Positions 10,710 through 23,700 of a stretch of 64,000 nucleotides of DNA are shown one piece after another. Within the stretch, counting starts at the first letter, position 1, and every line of letters starts with the position of its first letter. The notes beneath the pieces are model-generated. The model made no database searches and was not told the origin of the DNA. It was given only the letters and a program-made list of their open reading frames with translations. Source of the DNA: Rutidosis leptorrhynchoides (lineage: Eukaryota > Streptophyta > Magnoliopsida > Asterales > Asteraceae); contig NC_092338.1 in NCBI RefSeq assembly GCF_046630445.1, positions 226,984,501 to 227,048,500 on the forward strand, written 5' to 3'. The translations under genes were made by a program, and so were the position numbers.

Positions 10710-10940
10710 TGTTAAGGCCCCGAAGTATGTATAGTGTTAATGTGAAATATGCCTAAATGTAGGTTCCTTAGAAGAGGGCTATGTAACGAACCTAAGTATT
10801 CCTAATTAGATAGCCATTGCATTGTAACTGAGTTTAAGAAGATGTGGAATGTAATTTTACCGATTCTCTCTAATATCGAATCTGTTCTTCACTTACCGAA
10901 TCTCACTCTAACTTATCACATCTTCTAATCTCACTATGAT
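10710..10940 (+). repeat. 3' LTR of the Sirevirus-like element (right end approximate)
   Basis: It starts TGTTAAGGCCCCGAAG, related to the minus-strand LTR start TGTTAGGACCCCAAGA at 917. Both contain a G(A)AGGGCTAT block about 70 bp in, although the TATA box is mutated here (GGGCTATGTAAC). Three degenerate TACCGAATCTG copies lie at 10857-10900. The length, about 230 bp, is similar to the 252-bp LTR at 666-917. The right end is uncertain because Athila-type gag begins by 10951 and no clear CA terminus or target duplication is visible. Confidence 0.6.
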
Positions 10941-10950
10941 CTGACCTATT

Positions 10951-12464
10951 ATGAACGATGATCCTAAATATCACCTTGACAAGTTCATCTATCTTTTGAA
11001 CTCCTACAAATAGCAAGGAGTGGGTGAAGATATAGTCCGACTATACTTGTTCCCCTATTCTCTCACTCATCATGCGCAGACGTGGTTTGAAGGACTGGAG
11101 AACAATTCCATCACCACATGGACAGAAATGGCTACTAAATTCCTAACCAAATATTTCCCTCCATCCAAGCAAACCAAACTTAAAAATGACATCATTAATT
11201 TTCGTAAAAATTATGATGAATCTCTGTACACCGCATGAGAGTGATTCAAACCTTACTGAAGAAATGCCCGAACCATCAATTGGAAAAGTCAGCCCAAATC
11301 TTTAGTTTCTACAATGGTCTTACGGTAAATCATAGGATGAAGATCGATGCAGCAGCTCAAGGGACTATGATGAATCAAACAACAGATGAAGCATGGGAAT
11401 TGCTCGAAAAAATGACAATGCATCATCATGACTGGAACAGTGGTGAAATCCTTTCATTATCTGCACCTCTCTCCGCACTCAACAATCAAACAGAGGCCAT
11501 TAAATCCCTCACGGATAAGATGGAATCTCTAGTCAAACGACTCAGAGAATTGAAGACGCAACCACAGCAGGTTAATCAGGCCCAGGCCTGTACAAACTGT
11601 ACCAACCCGCAACCTATTGAAGATTACCACGTTGAGAACGATAACCCTGACGGATCAGTGTATTACGTCTAATACCCTGCCCGTCCGCAAAATTTTGGAT
11701 ATAACCAAACTAGGAATAACCAGTTTCAAAAGAACAACCAACCATTCCAACCTCGTTTTCGACAACCACCTTACCTGTAACACCAATTAACATACGATCA
11801 ACCATTACCTCTCAATGGACCAGCACCCGAAGAAACCCTTCCTGCCAACCAGATTACGAAAGCAACTAACTTGAGTACTGAAGATCAGTTGAAACAGTTC
11901 ATTCAAGGACAGCACCAGCTGAATCAAAGAACTGCATCTTGACAAGATCAGACGGAAGCACTCATGAAAAATCAATTCGCGCTACTGAAAAGTCGAGATT
12001 TGCAGCTCGGACAGTTATCACAACAACTTGAAACTCGGCCACATGGAAAATTTCCCAGTAATACCATCCAAAACCCCCACATAGAGGAAGCTAAACAAAT
12101 GGATTCTATCCTACCGAAGAAAGTACCTGCACCTCGAAGGCGGTCAGCAAGGCTAAAGAATAAGAATGTCAACACTAAGCAGCTGCCCAAGACGAATCCA
12201 GTTCATGTACCATATCCTGGAAGACTAAAAGAGAAGCCTGAAAAGCTTGGCACCTTCAAGCTTGATGGAAAATTTGTGGACTCTATGTCCATAGTTCCTA
12301 ACCAGAATAGATACATTGGAAGACTTCTCTCTATGAAGGAACGGATGCTGGATTCCAACAAAATTCCACTGAGTGAAGAATGCAGGGCATTGCTCAGAGA
12401 CTCTCTACCCACGAAACTAGGAGATATAGGGAGATTCACATTCCCGTGTTCTATCTACTAATCT
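10951..12464 (+). pseudogene. Athila-type Gag, broken
   Basis: The capsid-like domain begins with DPKYHLDKF, then VRLYLFPYSLTHHAQTWFEGLE, SITTWTEMATKFLTKYFPP, DESLYTA, FYNGLTVNHRMKIDAAAQG and HHHDWNS. This is the classic retrotransposon Gag order of Athila and Tat relatives. There is a stop near 11011, a stop where AW should continue at about 11236, a frameshift near 11262, and further stops at 11670 and 11939. A basic, Gln-rich tail (11964-12461) ends with FTFPCSIY and a TAA at 12459-12461, just before protease in the same frame. I see no zinc knuckle. The intact protein would form the particle. Confidence 0.8.
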
Positions 12465-12815
12465 GGAACCGTTCACGCTTTGGCTGATTTTGGAGCAAGC
12501 ATTAATCTTATGCCTTACTATCTCTTTAAGAGATTAGAGCTAGGAAACTTATTACCAACCAAAGTGATGATCCAACTTGCTGATCATACAATTTGTTATC
12601 CCAAAGGCATAGTTAAGAATGTCTTGGTAAAATTCGACCGATTCTTGTATCCTATAGATTTCGTAATGATGGACATAAAGGAAGACCTTAATACCCCTAT
12701 CGTTTTAGGACGATCGTTCATGAATATGGCTAGGACCGTCATCAATGTTTACAATCAAACCTTGGTATTACAATCACATGGGGAGTGCGTTACATTCAAA
12801 ATTGACCAACCTACC
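12465..12815 (+). pseudogene. Athila-type retropepsin
   Basis: The catalytic segment reads ALADFGASINLMPYYLFKRL with Asp at 12486-12488; Athila proteases have DLGASINLMP, so Leu is replaced by Phe but Asp and Gly remain. Then PTKVMIQLADHT, GIVKNVLVKFDRFLYPIDFVMMD and TPIVLGRSFMNMART, which supply the flap and the C-terminal ILGRxF motif. The domain is continuous with the acidic region that follows. It would process Gag. This is one of the better preserved domains in the element. Confidence 0.85.
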
Positions 12816-13560
12816 TATTTATTTGAACAGGAAGAGATGTTTACTATTTCCAGCAGCCGGATCACTTCCGATGATGAATCTCCACCATCAGCCACCGACA
12901 CAGAGATGAGCATTATGCCACCTGAGCCGCAGTCTGATGAAGATCCCAAAATGGAAGAAGATGATCCCGAAGAAGAAATAGAGGAAGAGGAAGAATCTGA
13001 GGAGGAAATGGAAGTTGAAGAAATTGACGAGGAGATGGAAGAAAAGGAGGAAGAAACGGATATAGCCCCACTCAGCTCAGCAGCTATTCAAGAGCACCAT
13101 GAAGAAATTATGTAGCTTTAGACGGAAAATCTAAGCAAAGTATTGGTGATTCGTTTCCTTAAAACAAATGAGGAGCCGATCGATGTCAAAGATATAAAAA
13201 TTGATCCAATCAGCAGAGAAGCAAGATGCCAGAATACAGACACACCCCATTCACCCACCACTTCAGTTGAGTTCCCATCATACGACTCAGTTTCAGATGA
13301 TGAGGATGATCAGCCATGCCAAGATATTCTGGTCGACACTCGTTCTCTCCCGACAGTTTCAGATCAAGAGGAGCCGGACTCTTCTTCGGAGCATTCCGAA
13401 ATTCCAATCATATCAACCTATGCTGATATGATTTCATTCATCAATGATAACAAAGAATTCTTTGAAGATATTCTCGAAGCCATCCGACACTCGACAATCG
13501 AATTGACAACTCGGTTGACAGAGCGGACTGAAGCAATCCAAGATGAGTATACCTGATACG
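12816..13560 (+). pseudogene. Acidic tail fused after protease (unknown function)
   Basis: Directly after the protease, in the same frame, the protein becomes extremely acidic: runs of Glu from about 12950 to 13060 (EEEIEEEEESEEEMEVEE), then a stop at 13113-13115. From 13143 another 137 codons in the same frame are Asp/Ser/Glu-rich with little hydrophobic content and end at 13554-13556. No polymerase, RNase H or integrase motif is present. The segment occupies the place where pol should start, so it may be a replacement or a deletion scar followed by drift. Function is unknown. Confidence 0.55.
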
Positions 13561-14563
13561 AGTAGAGAAACGATAATGATACGACATTATTGGAAGCACG
13601 ACTTCAGGTCTTTATCACCGCACTCCACGATTAAATTCACCGAGAGGAACGGGAAAGGGAACACAATTAAGTAGTTCATACTATGCACGAGACAATTCAG
13701 TATACAATGCTTTGGCAGGATCAACACTTTCTTATTCCACTACTCAGAGATCATTGATGTCCCTTATTCGTCGAAACATGGAGCTTTTAACTAGACGCCC
13801 ATCTTCCCACTTCTATTCACAAATGATCGAAGACATTAGAAGCATCTTCATTCTCTTAGCTCGATACGATTTCGAGAGCACACCAGAAAGACTCGTGATC
13901 TATGTCACTATCGATCACCACGTAGATCTGATAATCAAAGAGTTAGAAGCCACAGTTATAGAAGAAGAGCATCGTAAAAATCCTTTCTCCTATTTGGATC
14001 CAGACAGAGTTAACCTTTCCACATTCGTGACATCCAAGCTCAGACGTATCTTCAATGAGTCAATGAATCCAAGCTTCACATTCAAAGCTGAATGTCGTGA
14101 GATCTACCAGAAAGCACCCACTTTGTTTCTAGACTCAGGATAGCTATTTACCTCCTTCCAGCTTCGACTGATAACTAATCTGTGTCGAACTGTCAATAGT
14201 TTTTGCGGAGATCCCCATTCTAAAGATTTTGAGATCATGAAGATACAGTTCCTGGCATTACTTGAGGACCTCATACATGAACATCCGAGACGAGAGACTG
14301 TCACCACCAGGATCGCATTTATGACTGACGTACATTGGACCGTCAGTAAGGCTGTGGAGTACATCCTCATCGGATTTCAGGACTTATCCAGAGCTATGAC
14401 TGCCCACTACCTCTCCTTTAGAATATCTACACGAGATATTCCGGACCTTCTCCACTTTTTGGTCCATCATTTTCTCAGGATCTACCCTCCAAGATATGTC
14501 CACCCTCAGCTTAACGAAGACATCATCAGGAGGGATTTGTCTACTTTATCATGGTGGACATAA
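13561..14563 (+). pseudogene. Distal ORF of Athila-like element (unknown function)
   Basis: After a short broken stretch, 13712-14143 is open for 143 codons, stops at TAG 14141-14143, and the same frame continues at 14237-14563 (108 codons). The composition is ordinary and helix-like: many Leu, Ile, Arg and His, for example RRNMELLTRRPSSHFYSQM and LLHFLVHHFLRIYPPR. It has no transmembrane helix long enough for an envelope protein and no motif I recognise. Athila elements often have a third ORF in this position, called env-like, so this may be its relative, but the sequence alone does not prove it. Confidence 0.45.
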
Positions 14564-16070
14564 TATTGGTCGAGCCAATGACGTTAAACAAAAGCGCTTC
14601 TTGGGAGGTAACCCATGAATAAAGTAGAGTAGAAGACAATAAAGAAATGAAGATGAAAAAGAGCTTATCAGTGACCAAAAGCTGAGATTGCTGAAGCCTT
14701 CTACCTCTTTAAAGTCATCCAGCTTCTTAATCCGCTTTCTCAGCAGCCGGCAAAGGGTTCTCTTTTCTAGTTTTTATCGCATTAGCCCTATTTTCTAAAC
14801 AACTAAATCGCATCCTTGCTTATCACTAAGTGTGGCATTCCATCCCAAATAACCACAAAGACAAACATTTCCCAAAAATCTTTAATAAAAAACCCTAAGT
14901 GTGGGATTCCACGGTAGGAACATTAGAGACAATGTTCGTCTAAGTGTGAGATAGCGATGTAATGTTTATCATATTAAGTTTGTTATCAAGATTCTGTGTT
15001 TTTTAACCCAAATTTCAAAAAAATTAACTAAAAAGAAAGCCTTTACGAAAAAGTACTTTTGAAAAACTAAAACGTTTGTAAATAAAAATAAGGGTTATCT
15101 AAAATAAGAATCTTGTTAGGGCGAACCAATTCTCTAAAAGAGCATTGCATGACTTGGCGTATTCGACCTAAATTGATTATGGTGATGCACCTAAATAAGA
15201 CCATGAAAAGTGTGATATAGGGTATATACCAGAAGAGCTAGTCGTTTGTCAAGAAACCACTCACACCCCTTCAGTCATTCCCCTTTATCACACATCATCC
15301 ACCTTCACCATCTACTCTACCCAGAAAATAAAAATCACCTCGTACGAAATTCCAAAAATAGTCACTAAAAGATTATGGCAAAAATCTTGAAAAACTACCA
15401 GCAGAAGCTCCTCAAGATGTTATCTTGAAACAAAAAAATGGTTATGACCAATCTCAATTCAAAATTCTGAGGAAAGGAGCAGAATTTGTAAAACTCAGAA
15501 CCGGTGGAGTTCCAAGAACCCAATTAAAGGAGAAACTCCTAGAAAGAAGTTCAAAAAGAACTCAATGCTTCACAAAATTAGTCGCACTCCTATCTATCCC
15601 TTCTTCAAACATATCGTCTTTAAAAAGACTATTCTACCCTTTTCACCTTTTCCATCACCAAAAGTCAAAACTCCACTCCGAACACCTTCATTAACACTTT
15701 TTGACAAATGACCCAGAAGATATGGGTATTGCTACCATCACACCTAGCACGCGAAGGATTTGAGTCTCGACCAAGCCTATGACGAAAGGTACAAATATGA
15801 CTGGCTATGAGCGAGAAAAGTTCTAAATCTATAGGGAACCCCACACACTTGAGTGAATGAGTGACCCGTGAGAGATAACTAAAGTCATGTAACCTCCCCT
15901 CATGCTTGCACAGATAGCTTAAAACCCTAACAAAATGATTATATTGTGATATGTTCTTATAATAAAAAGCAAACCGCTTAGTTGATTAGAAAGGAAACTT
16001 TGGAATATTTCTTAAAGTTAAAAACGAGAAATTTGCTTGAGGACAAGCGAAGCCTAAGTGTGGGATATTT
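14564..16070 (+). other. 3' noncoding region of Athila-like element with repeated CTAAGTGTGG tracts
   Basis: No convincing gene; an open frame at 15425-15694 is basic and without motifs. CTAAGTGTGGCAT (14827), CTAAGTGTGGGAT (14891), CTAAGTGTGAGAT (14939) and CCTAAGTGTGGGAT (16053) are near-identical. The last lies just before the LTR, where the polypurine tract belongs, following GAGGACAAGC, a phrase common to Athila 3' ends. Confidence 0.6.
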
Positions 16071-16279
16071 TGATATCGGCTAAAAAGTCATGTTTTTACC
16101 CTCGATATCAGGCTCGTATTTAACAAAGTAATCTAATTTATTGCCAAGATACGGATCTATTTGCTTAGATTGGTACATTTGGTAATTACGAAGGAAATGC
16201 AAAAAGAATCAGCGAAAACAGACTTAAAATGAAGAATCTAGAGCGAAAACAGCAGAAACCTAGAAAAACCTAAAAATCA

Positions 16280-16465
16280 AACGGCCTGCCAGAAGCCCAA
16301 AAAAAGGCCTGCCACACTATGTGTATGGCCTACCATTAAATAAACAGCCTGCCATATAAACGGGCCACCACCAAATCAAAAGGCCTAACAATCAATTGGA
16401 CAGCCTAATTAAATGGCCTGACATGATTTGGGACAGCTTGCAATGATTTTCGACTGCCTGCCAGG
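16280..16465 (+). repeat. GGCCTGCCA-like direct repeats in the LTR U3
   Basis: About ten degenerate copies of (G/A)GCCTGCCA occur every 16-22 bp (16282, 16306, 16327, 16346, 16382, 16402, 16417, 16433, 16454 and nearby), ending just before the TATA box. The arrangement suggests upstream promoter elements, but this is inference from position only. Confidence 0.55.
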
Positions 16466-16475
16466 CCAGATTTTA

Positions 16476-16485
16476 GTATAAATAT
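16476..16485 (+). promoter_or_regulatory. TATA box of the Athila-like LTR
   Basis: GTATAAATAT follows the U3 repeats and is about 405 bp into the LTR. Position and sequence fit the LTR promoter. Confidence 0.5.
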
Positions 16486-18117
16486 GCTCAATTATATCCA
16501 TTTTTAACACACTCTCCAATCTCCACGCTTCAATTCACTCTTAAATTTAAGTTAGTTATCTAGTTTAGTTCGAGAATAGTCTTTCGAGGCCTTCTCACCT
16601 CCGATCGAGAAATTAAGTACCTGGAGGCGAACGCCGAAAATTGTACTAAGAAGCTTTCTAGAGTCGAAGTTATCACTTTTGTACTTTCGGAACTCGATTA
16701 ATATACTGGTACTTTTATCTTGACTCTATCTGTTATAATGTTTTTTATTATTACTTTGATAGATGATATTATTGCCATGATTAGGGAGTAGTTATATTTT
16801 GGGCATGCTGTGATGTAGTTGTTACGCTGTCTGAATATACAATTTGTGTAAAGAGATATTGTTGAGATGCTTTCTGATTATGATTAAACTCAATCGCTTT
16901 TCTGACTAATAGAACGTGGTTATCGGCTCTGTGGTTGGGAAGTCGCGAACCACGATTTAGAGTACACTATATGTGTCACCCCTTGGTAAGACACTTCTGT
17001 CGGATACATAGGGCGTTTGTCAGAGGCAAAAGGGTTGTAGTAAGGCAACCTACCCTACGGATTCTGACAGAGGTTCTTTTATAATGGAAACCCTAATTGA
17101 TACTAGGAGTATAAGGCCGACCTCAGGCTATGCTAGAGTAGTTACTATGCATGTAAACATAGTAAGTATATCGAGGAGGCACAACGGTTGTAGTACTATA
17201 TACCTCTACTATGTATGGCCATGGAAACGACCTCATTGTTGAAGAGTACATTGCACCATAATGAGGTCTCAGACATTGCACTCCGTCTGAGGGATTCTTT
17301 AGTAATAGGAACTATTTATTTAAACCCATAAAGGATTGGAACCGTTAGGATAACCGAACGTTTACATGGAGACTAATTTCTGGCCATGGCGTTCCTCTAT
17401 GGTTGATTTCTTTTAAATAATGACCTAACTGATCTTTATAAACCAATCGTTTTTGAAAGCATCAGAAACATATCACGTCTCTTGAATAAGGGATACCCGC
17501 TACTTTAGCTTATCTTTAAGAAATGTGGGCCAAGTGGATAGATTAATACGCTGCCTTATCGGGTCGCTCATAATAAAATAGCCGTCTAGTGTTAACAAGT
17601 AGCTGTGTTACTCTGGCATCGAGGGAAGAGGCGTTGCTGCTCATTCAGAATCTTCGAGCCTACCGCATACATTATGCCCAGTGACATGTCAGTTCTCTGA
17701 CAGGGGCGGTAGGACCAATATAACGGGTAAAGGGTTATCAACTATCCATGAGCCATCATTACACAATTTAGTAATGTAACCAACGAAATCATAGCATGTG
17801 CATCTTTAACCTTATCTGAAATACAAATTTTACCTATCTGTATTTACTTTATCATTTAGAAAATTAGAAAACCCCAAAATAAAAACACAACTACTCCTTG
17901 TTAGTAAATTTTGTTAAGTTTTAGTTTCGATTTTGTAGACTTCCTTAAAAAATGACCCTAGGTCATACTTTCCTTACTCACCCTAAGGAGTAGTAGATTC
18001 GGCCCCGACCTTATAAATTTAAAACACGTTTACATCCCCACTGGGAGACCTCGACTGACGGCATGCGGCCCAACGACACATCACACAAAAATATAAGTGT
18101 CCTTTTTGACAATAACA

Positions 18118-19180
18118 AGCTTCATTGTCTCGAGCTTGTTTTTCTGAGAATTCAGAGATAGGTGATCATTACTTCTAAAACTGATTACGCATCAAAGATC
18201 AGTGTTGGTCCAACACTAATTATAAGAGCTGAGTGAACTAGCTTTCATCGTGTTGAGTTCTTACTTTGTAGACCAAGTAAAACTCATGATGGTTGAATAT
18301 CACTTTTATGTGCTGGCTCTAAATATTCCTCGTGATGGTTGAACTAACAACTTATGCTGGTTCTTCTTGCTGGTTGAACTAACAACTTCTCCTGGTTAAA
18401 CTAACACCAATTGCTGGTTCATTTGTTGATTGAACTAACTTCATTTGAGGTTGCCTCTTAAGTAACCTTAAAGTTGAATGTTAATCATATTTTCTTTGAG
18501 CTGGCTCTTGTTGAGCTAGTTCAACTTGTTGCTGGACCTTCATTGAGATAACTAATGTCATGTTGGTTCAACTTGTTACTGGCGCTTGGTTGAGCTGATT
18601 CAATGTTGTGATGGTTTAACTTGTTGTTGGCCCTAGTTGAGCTGATTCAACATTGTACTGGCTCTTCGTTATGCTTCATCTTCTTCATGACAACTCATTC
18701 TTACGATGCACCATCTTTTTACCCTTCAATGTTGAGTAAATATAACCAGATCTAACCCAATTGAATGAACATAGTATTCAACCCATTTTACCTAGATCTT
18801 CATTTTAAAGCTGCCTTGACACTAAGTGATAACCACCCATGCTGGTTTGTCTTCCGAGTTAGTTAGCCATCGAAAACTTCAAAACTCTATTATGGAAAAA
18901 TAAACTCTAAAACATAAATTCAATCTGAGTAGATCGTATTTTAATCCAACTGAAGCTGAAAGGATTACAAATTACGTTCTTCATTATTCTGGTGGATGCC
19001 AAAGATGCATGGAATATTAACCTCTTGAGACTGCCTCGATTATTAAAAGCTGACCTTAGGAGATTTACTGAATAAGGAGTTGAATTCACAGCTGGTTCAT
19101 CTAAACATATTTATAGCGAACTCAAAAGTATTACCAGCTGATACACTAATGAAATAACCCTTTAAGTTAGAGTGTAGTAG
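18118..19180 (-). repeat. Partial 3' LTR (U3) of the gag-protease element, rich in GCTGGTTGAAC
   Basis: 18118-18600 matches 33540-33965 in the same orientation, including the inverted repeat AGTGTTGGTCCAACACT (18201-18217) and many (G/T)CTGGTTGAACT-like units. The right boundary is set roughly by the purine tract of the internal end near 19250. The left end is cut by the Athila-like element. No gene is visible. Confidence 0.5.
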
Positions 19181-19634
19181 GTAACTAACATGAATTGATT
19201 CATGATCGAAATTAATCCAAGTTCTCCCATCAAAAATTTAGAGCTCTTGATCCCAAACGCATCAATCTCCCATTCTAATTTAGGACTTGTCCTCAAGTCC
19301 TTAAGGTATCCAAGATCCTTATAAAGCTTCACGTGCTCAACATCTAATCTAACAATTAACAACACCATCCAATCAACTAGATTCTGTCACTCTTCATCTC
19401 GCATTTTCTCTTCTAGTTACCCCTTTCTTTGATATTTGCTAGTCGGTGGCGGCTATTAACCTTGTCTTTTAATATCAACCAGCAACCAAATAACTCAAAT
19501 GTCATGATACCACTTTGATGAACAAGCCAAAAAGTGGAATCTTCAATAAATTCCGCAAGTGAAGAATATACTAGGCTTGAGATCTGATTACACAACTTTA
19601 TATCAAAATCTTTAATAAAAACCACCAAATTAGA
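19181..19634 (-). pseudogene. 3' end of the gag-protease element's coding/internal region
   Basis: On the minus strand, from the copia junction, the frame runs NLVVFIKDFDIKLCNQISSLVYSSLAEF and on to about 19413, continuing the acidic tail encoded at 31131-31270 across the insertion. A second open frame (19162-19368) contains KDLRTSPK; a DLRTxxF-type segment before the polypurine tract is familiar from Ty3 element 3' ends. No enzymatic motif is present. The purine-rich GAATGGGAGATTGATG near 19260-19275 (minus) may be the polypurine tract. Confidence 0.45.
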
Positions 19635-20628
<994 letters not shown>

Positions 20629-20752
20629 ATGTTATATAGAGCCAAAGTTGATGGAATATGCTTCGAGATGATCTATTAAACCCACTATATTTTTGAATGT
20701 TATGAACATGATGATAGTAGAATGCAAAAATGTTTTGGGTTTGTGTGGGTTT

Positions 20753-23700
20753 TGTAGTGACCCGAACTTTTCCATGTTTTTATATATTAAATGAAATTGA
20801 TATTTACATGATTAAATGTTTCCAACATGTTAAGCAATCAAACTTGTTAAGACTTGATTAATCGAAATAGGTTTCATATAGACAATTGACCACCCAAGTT
20901 GACATGCGATTCACGAACGTTAAAACTTGTAAAAACTATATGATGACATATATATGGATATATATATATAGTTAACATGATATTATGATAAGTAAACATA
21001 TCATTAAGTATATTAACAATGAACTACATATGTAAAAACAAGACTACTAACTTAATGATTTTGAAACGAGACATATATGTAACGATTATCGTTGTAACGA
21101 CATTTAATGTATATATATCATATTAAGATATATTAATATATCATGATATCATGATAATGTAATAATTTAACATCTCATTTGATTTAATAAACAATGTGTT
21201 AACAACATTTAACAAGATCGTTAACCTAAATGTTTCAAAACAACACTTACATGTAACGACTAACGATGACTTAACGACTCAGTTAAAATGTATATACATG
21301 TAGTGTTTTAATATGTATTCATACACTTTTGAAAGACTACAAGACACTTATCAAAATACTTCTACTTAACAAAAATTCTTACAATTACATCCTCGTTCAG
21401 TTTCATCAACAATTCTACTCGTATGCACCCGTATTCGTACTCGTACAATACACAGCTTTTAGATGTATGTACTATTGGTATATACACTTTAATGATCAGC
21501 TCTTAGCAGCCCATGTGAGTCACCTAACACATGTGGGAACCATCATTTGGCAACTAGCATGAAATATATCATAAAATTACAAAAATATGAGTAATCATTC
21601 ATGACTTATTTACATGTAAACAAAATTACATATCCTATATATCTAATCCATACACCAACGACCAAAAACACCTACAAACACTTTCATTCTTAAATTTTCT
21701 TCATCTAATTGATATCTCTCAAGTTCTATCTTCAAGTTCTAAGTGTTCTTTATAAATTCTACAAGTTCTAGTTTCATTAAATCAAGAATACTTCCAAGTT
21801 TGCTAGCTTACTTCCAATCTTTTAGAGTGATCATCCAACCTCAAGAAATCTTTCTTATTTATAGTAAGATATCTTTCTAATACAAGTTAATACTCATATT
21901 CAAACTTTGATTCAATTTCTATAACTATAACAATCTTATTTCGAGTGGAAATCTTACTTGAACTTGTTTTTGTGTCATGATTCTGCTTCAAGAACTTTTA
22001 AGCCATCCAAGGATCCTTTAAAGCTAGATCCATTTTTCTCATTTCCAGTAGCTTTATCCAGAAAACTTGAGGTAGTAATGATGTTCATAACATCATTCAA
22101 TTCATACATATAAAGCTATCTTATTCGAAGGTTTAAACTTGTAATCACTAGAACATAGTTTAGTTAATTCTAAACTTGTTCGCAAACAAAAGTTAATCCT
22201 TCTAACTTGACTTTTAAAATCAACTAAACACATGTTCTATATCTATATGATATGCTAACTTAATGATTTAAAACTTGGAAACACGAAGAACACTGTAAAA
22301 TCGGACATACGCCGTCGTAGTAACACCGCGAGCTGTTTTGGGTTAGTTAATTAAAAACTATGATAAACTTTGATTTAAAAGTTGTTCTTCTGGGAAAATT
22401 ATTTTCCTTATAAACATGAAACTATATCCAAAAATCATGTTTAAACTCAAAGTGGAAGTATGTTTTCTAAAATGGTCATCTAGACGTCGTTCTTTCGACC
22501 GAAATGACTACCTTTACAAAAACAACTTGTAACTTATATTTCTAACTAAAAACCTATACTTTTTCTGTTTAGATTCATAAAATAGAGTTCAATATGAAAC
22601 CATAGCAATTTGATTCACTCAAAACGGATTTAAAATGAAGAAGTTATGGGTAAAACAAGATTGGATAATTTTTCTTGTTGTAGCAACGTGAAAATTGGTA
22701 ACAAATCTATATTAATCATATCCTAGCTAACTCATATTATATTATACATGTATTCTAATATATTATGTAATCTTGGGATACCATAGACACGTATGCAAAT
22801 GTTTTGACATATCATATCGACCCATGTGTATATATTATTTGGAACAACCATAGACACTCTATATGCAGTAATCTGGGAGTTAGCTATACAGGTTTGAGGT
22901 TGATTCCAAAAATATATATACTTTGAGTTGTGATCTAGCCTGAGACGTGTATACACTGGGTCGTGGATTGATTCAAGATAATATATATCCATTTTTTTCT
23001 GTACATCTAACGTTGGACAACTAGTTGTAGGTTACTAACGAGGACAGCTGACTTAATAAACTTAAAACATCAAAATGTATTAAAAGTGTTGTAAATGTAT
23101 TTTGAATATACTTTGATATACATGTACATATTTGTTATAGGTTCGTGAATCGACCAGTGGTCAAGTCTTACTTCCCGACGAAGTAAACATCTGTGAAAGT
23201 GAGTTATAGTCCCACTTTTAAAATCTAATATTTTTGGGATGAGAATACATTCAGGTTTTATAAATGATTTACAAAATAGACACAAGTACGTGAAACTACA
23301 TTCTATGGTTGAATTATCGAAATCGAATATGCCCCTTTTTATTAAGTCTGGTAATCTAAGAAATAGGGAACAGACACCCTAATTGACGCGAATCCTAAAG
23401 ATAGATCTATTGGGCCTAACAAACCCCATCCAAAGTACCGGATGCTTTAGTACTTCGAAATTTATATCATATCCGAAGGGTGTCCCGGAATGATGGGGAT
23501 ATTCTTATATATGCATCTTGTTAATGTCGGTTACCAGGTGTTCACCATATGAATGATTTTTATCTCTATGTATGGGATGTATATTGAAATATGAAATCTT
23601 GTGGTCTATTGTTACGATTTGATAATATATAGGTTAAACCTATAACTCACCAACATTTTTGTTGACGTTTAAAGCATGTTTATTCTCAGGTGAATACTAA

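Larger units (their letters stand above)
918..10940 (+). mobile_element. Sirevirus-like Ty1/copia retrotransposon with long 3' accessory ORF (5' end truncated)
   Basis: Order on the plus strand: gag remnant, protease, integrase, reverse transcriptase, RNase H, array of polypurine tracts (5224-5446), spacer, accessory ORF (6915-10613), polypurine tract (10699-10709), LTR start (10710). Integrase before reverse transcriptase is the copia order. The polypurine array, the long ORF after pol and the protease and integrase wording fit Sireviruses, by known family features. All coding parts carry frameshifts and stops. The left end was cut by the minus-strand insertion ending at 917. The right end, about 10940, is estimated from where Athila-type gag begins. 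Confidence 0.75.
16071..18062 (+). repeat. 3' LTR of Athila-like element, about 2 kb (right end approximate)
   Basis: It begins TGATATCGGC after the AAGTGTGGGATATTT tract. A set of GGCCTGCCA-like repeats (16280-16465) precedes a TATA box at 16476-16485 (GTATAAATAT). Near the right side, GGATTCGGCCCCGACC-like sequence (about 17998-18013) resembles the GATTCGACCCCGAC block near the 3' end of Athila LTRs. I cannot see a clear CA terminus; sequence shared with 33540 starts at about 18118, so the LTR ends between 18030 and 18117. Confidence 0.55.
10941..18117 (+). mobile_element. Athila-like Ty3 element without reverse transcriptase or integrase (5' end truncated)
   Basis: Order: gag (from 10951), protease, long acidic region, distal unknown ORF, noncoding region with repeated CTAAGTGTGGGAT, then a 3' LTR starting TGATATCGGC at 16071. 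The gag and protease wording and the AAGTGTGGGAT tract before the LTR are Athila-type. No reverse transcriptase, RNase H or integrase motif occurs between protease and LTR, so it is non-autonomous or internally deleted. The left end was lost where the Sirevirus-like element joins. The right end is approximate. Confidence 0.65.

Noticed and set aside
16071..18117. Possible CRISPR-like or satellite array from the regular GGCCTGCCA units
   Set aside because: Units are short, degenerate and limited to about 190 bp of one LTR in a plant genome.
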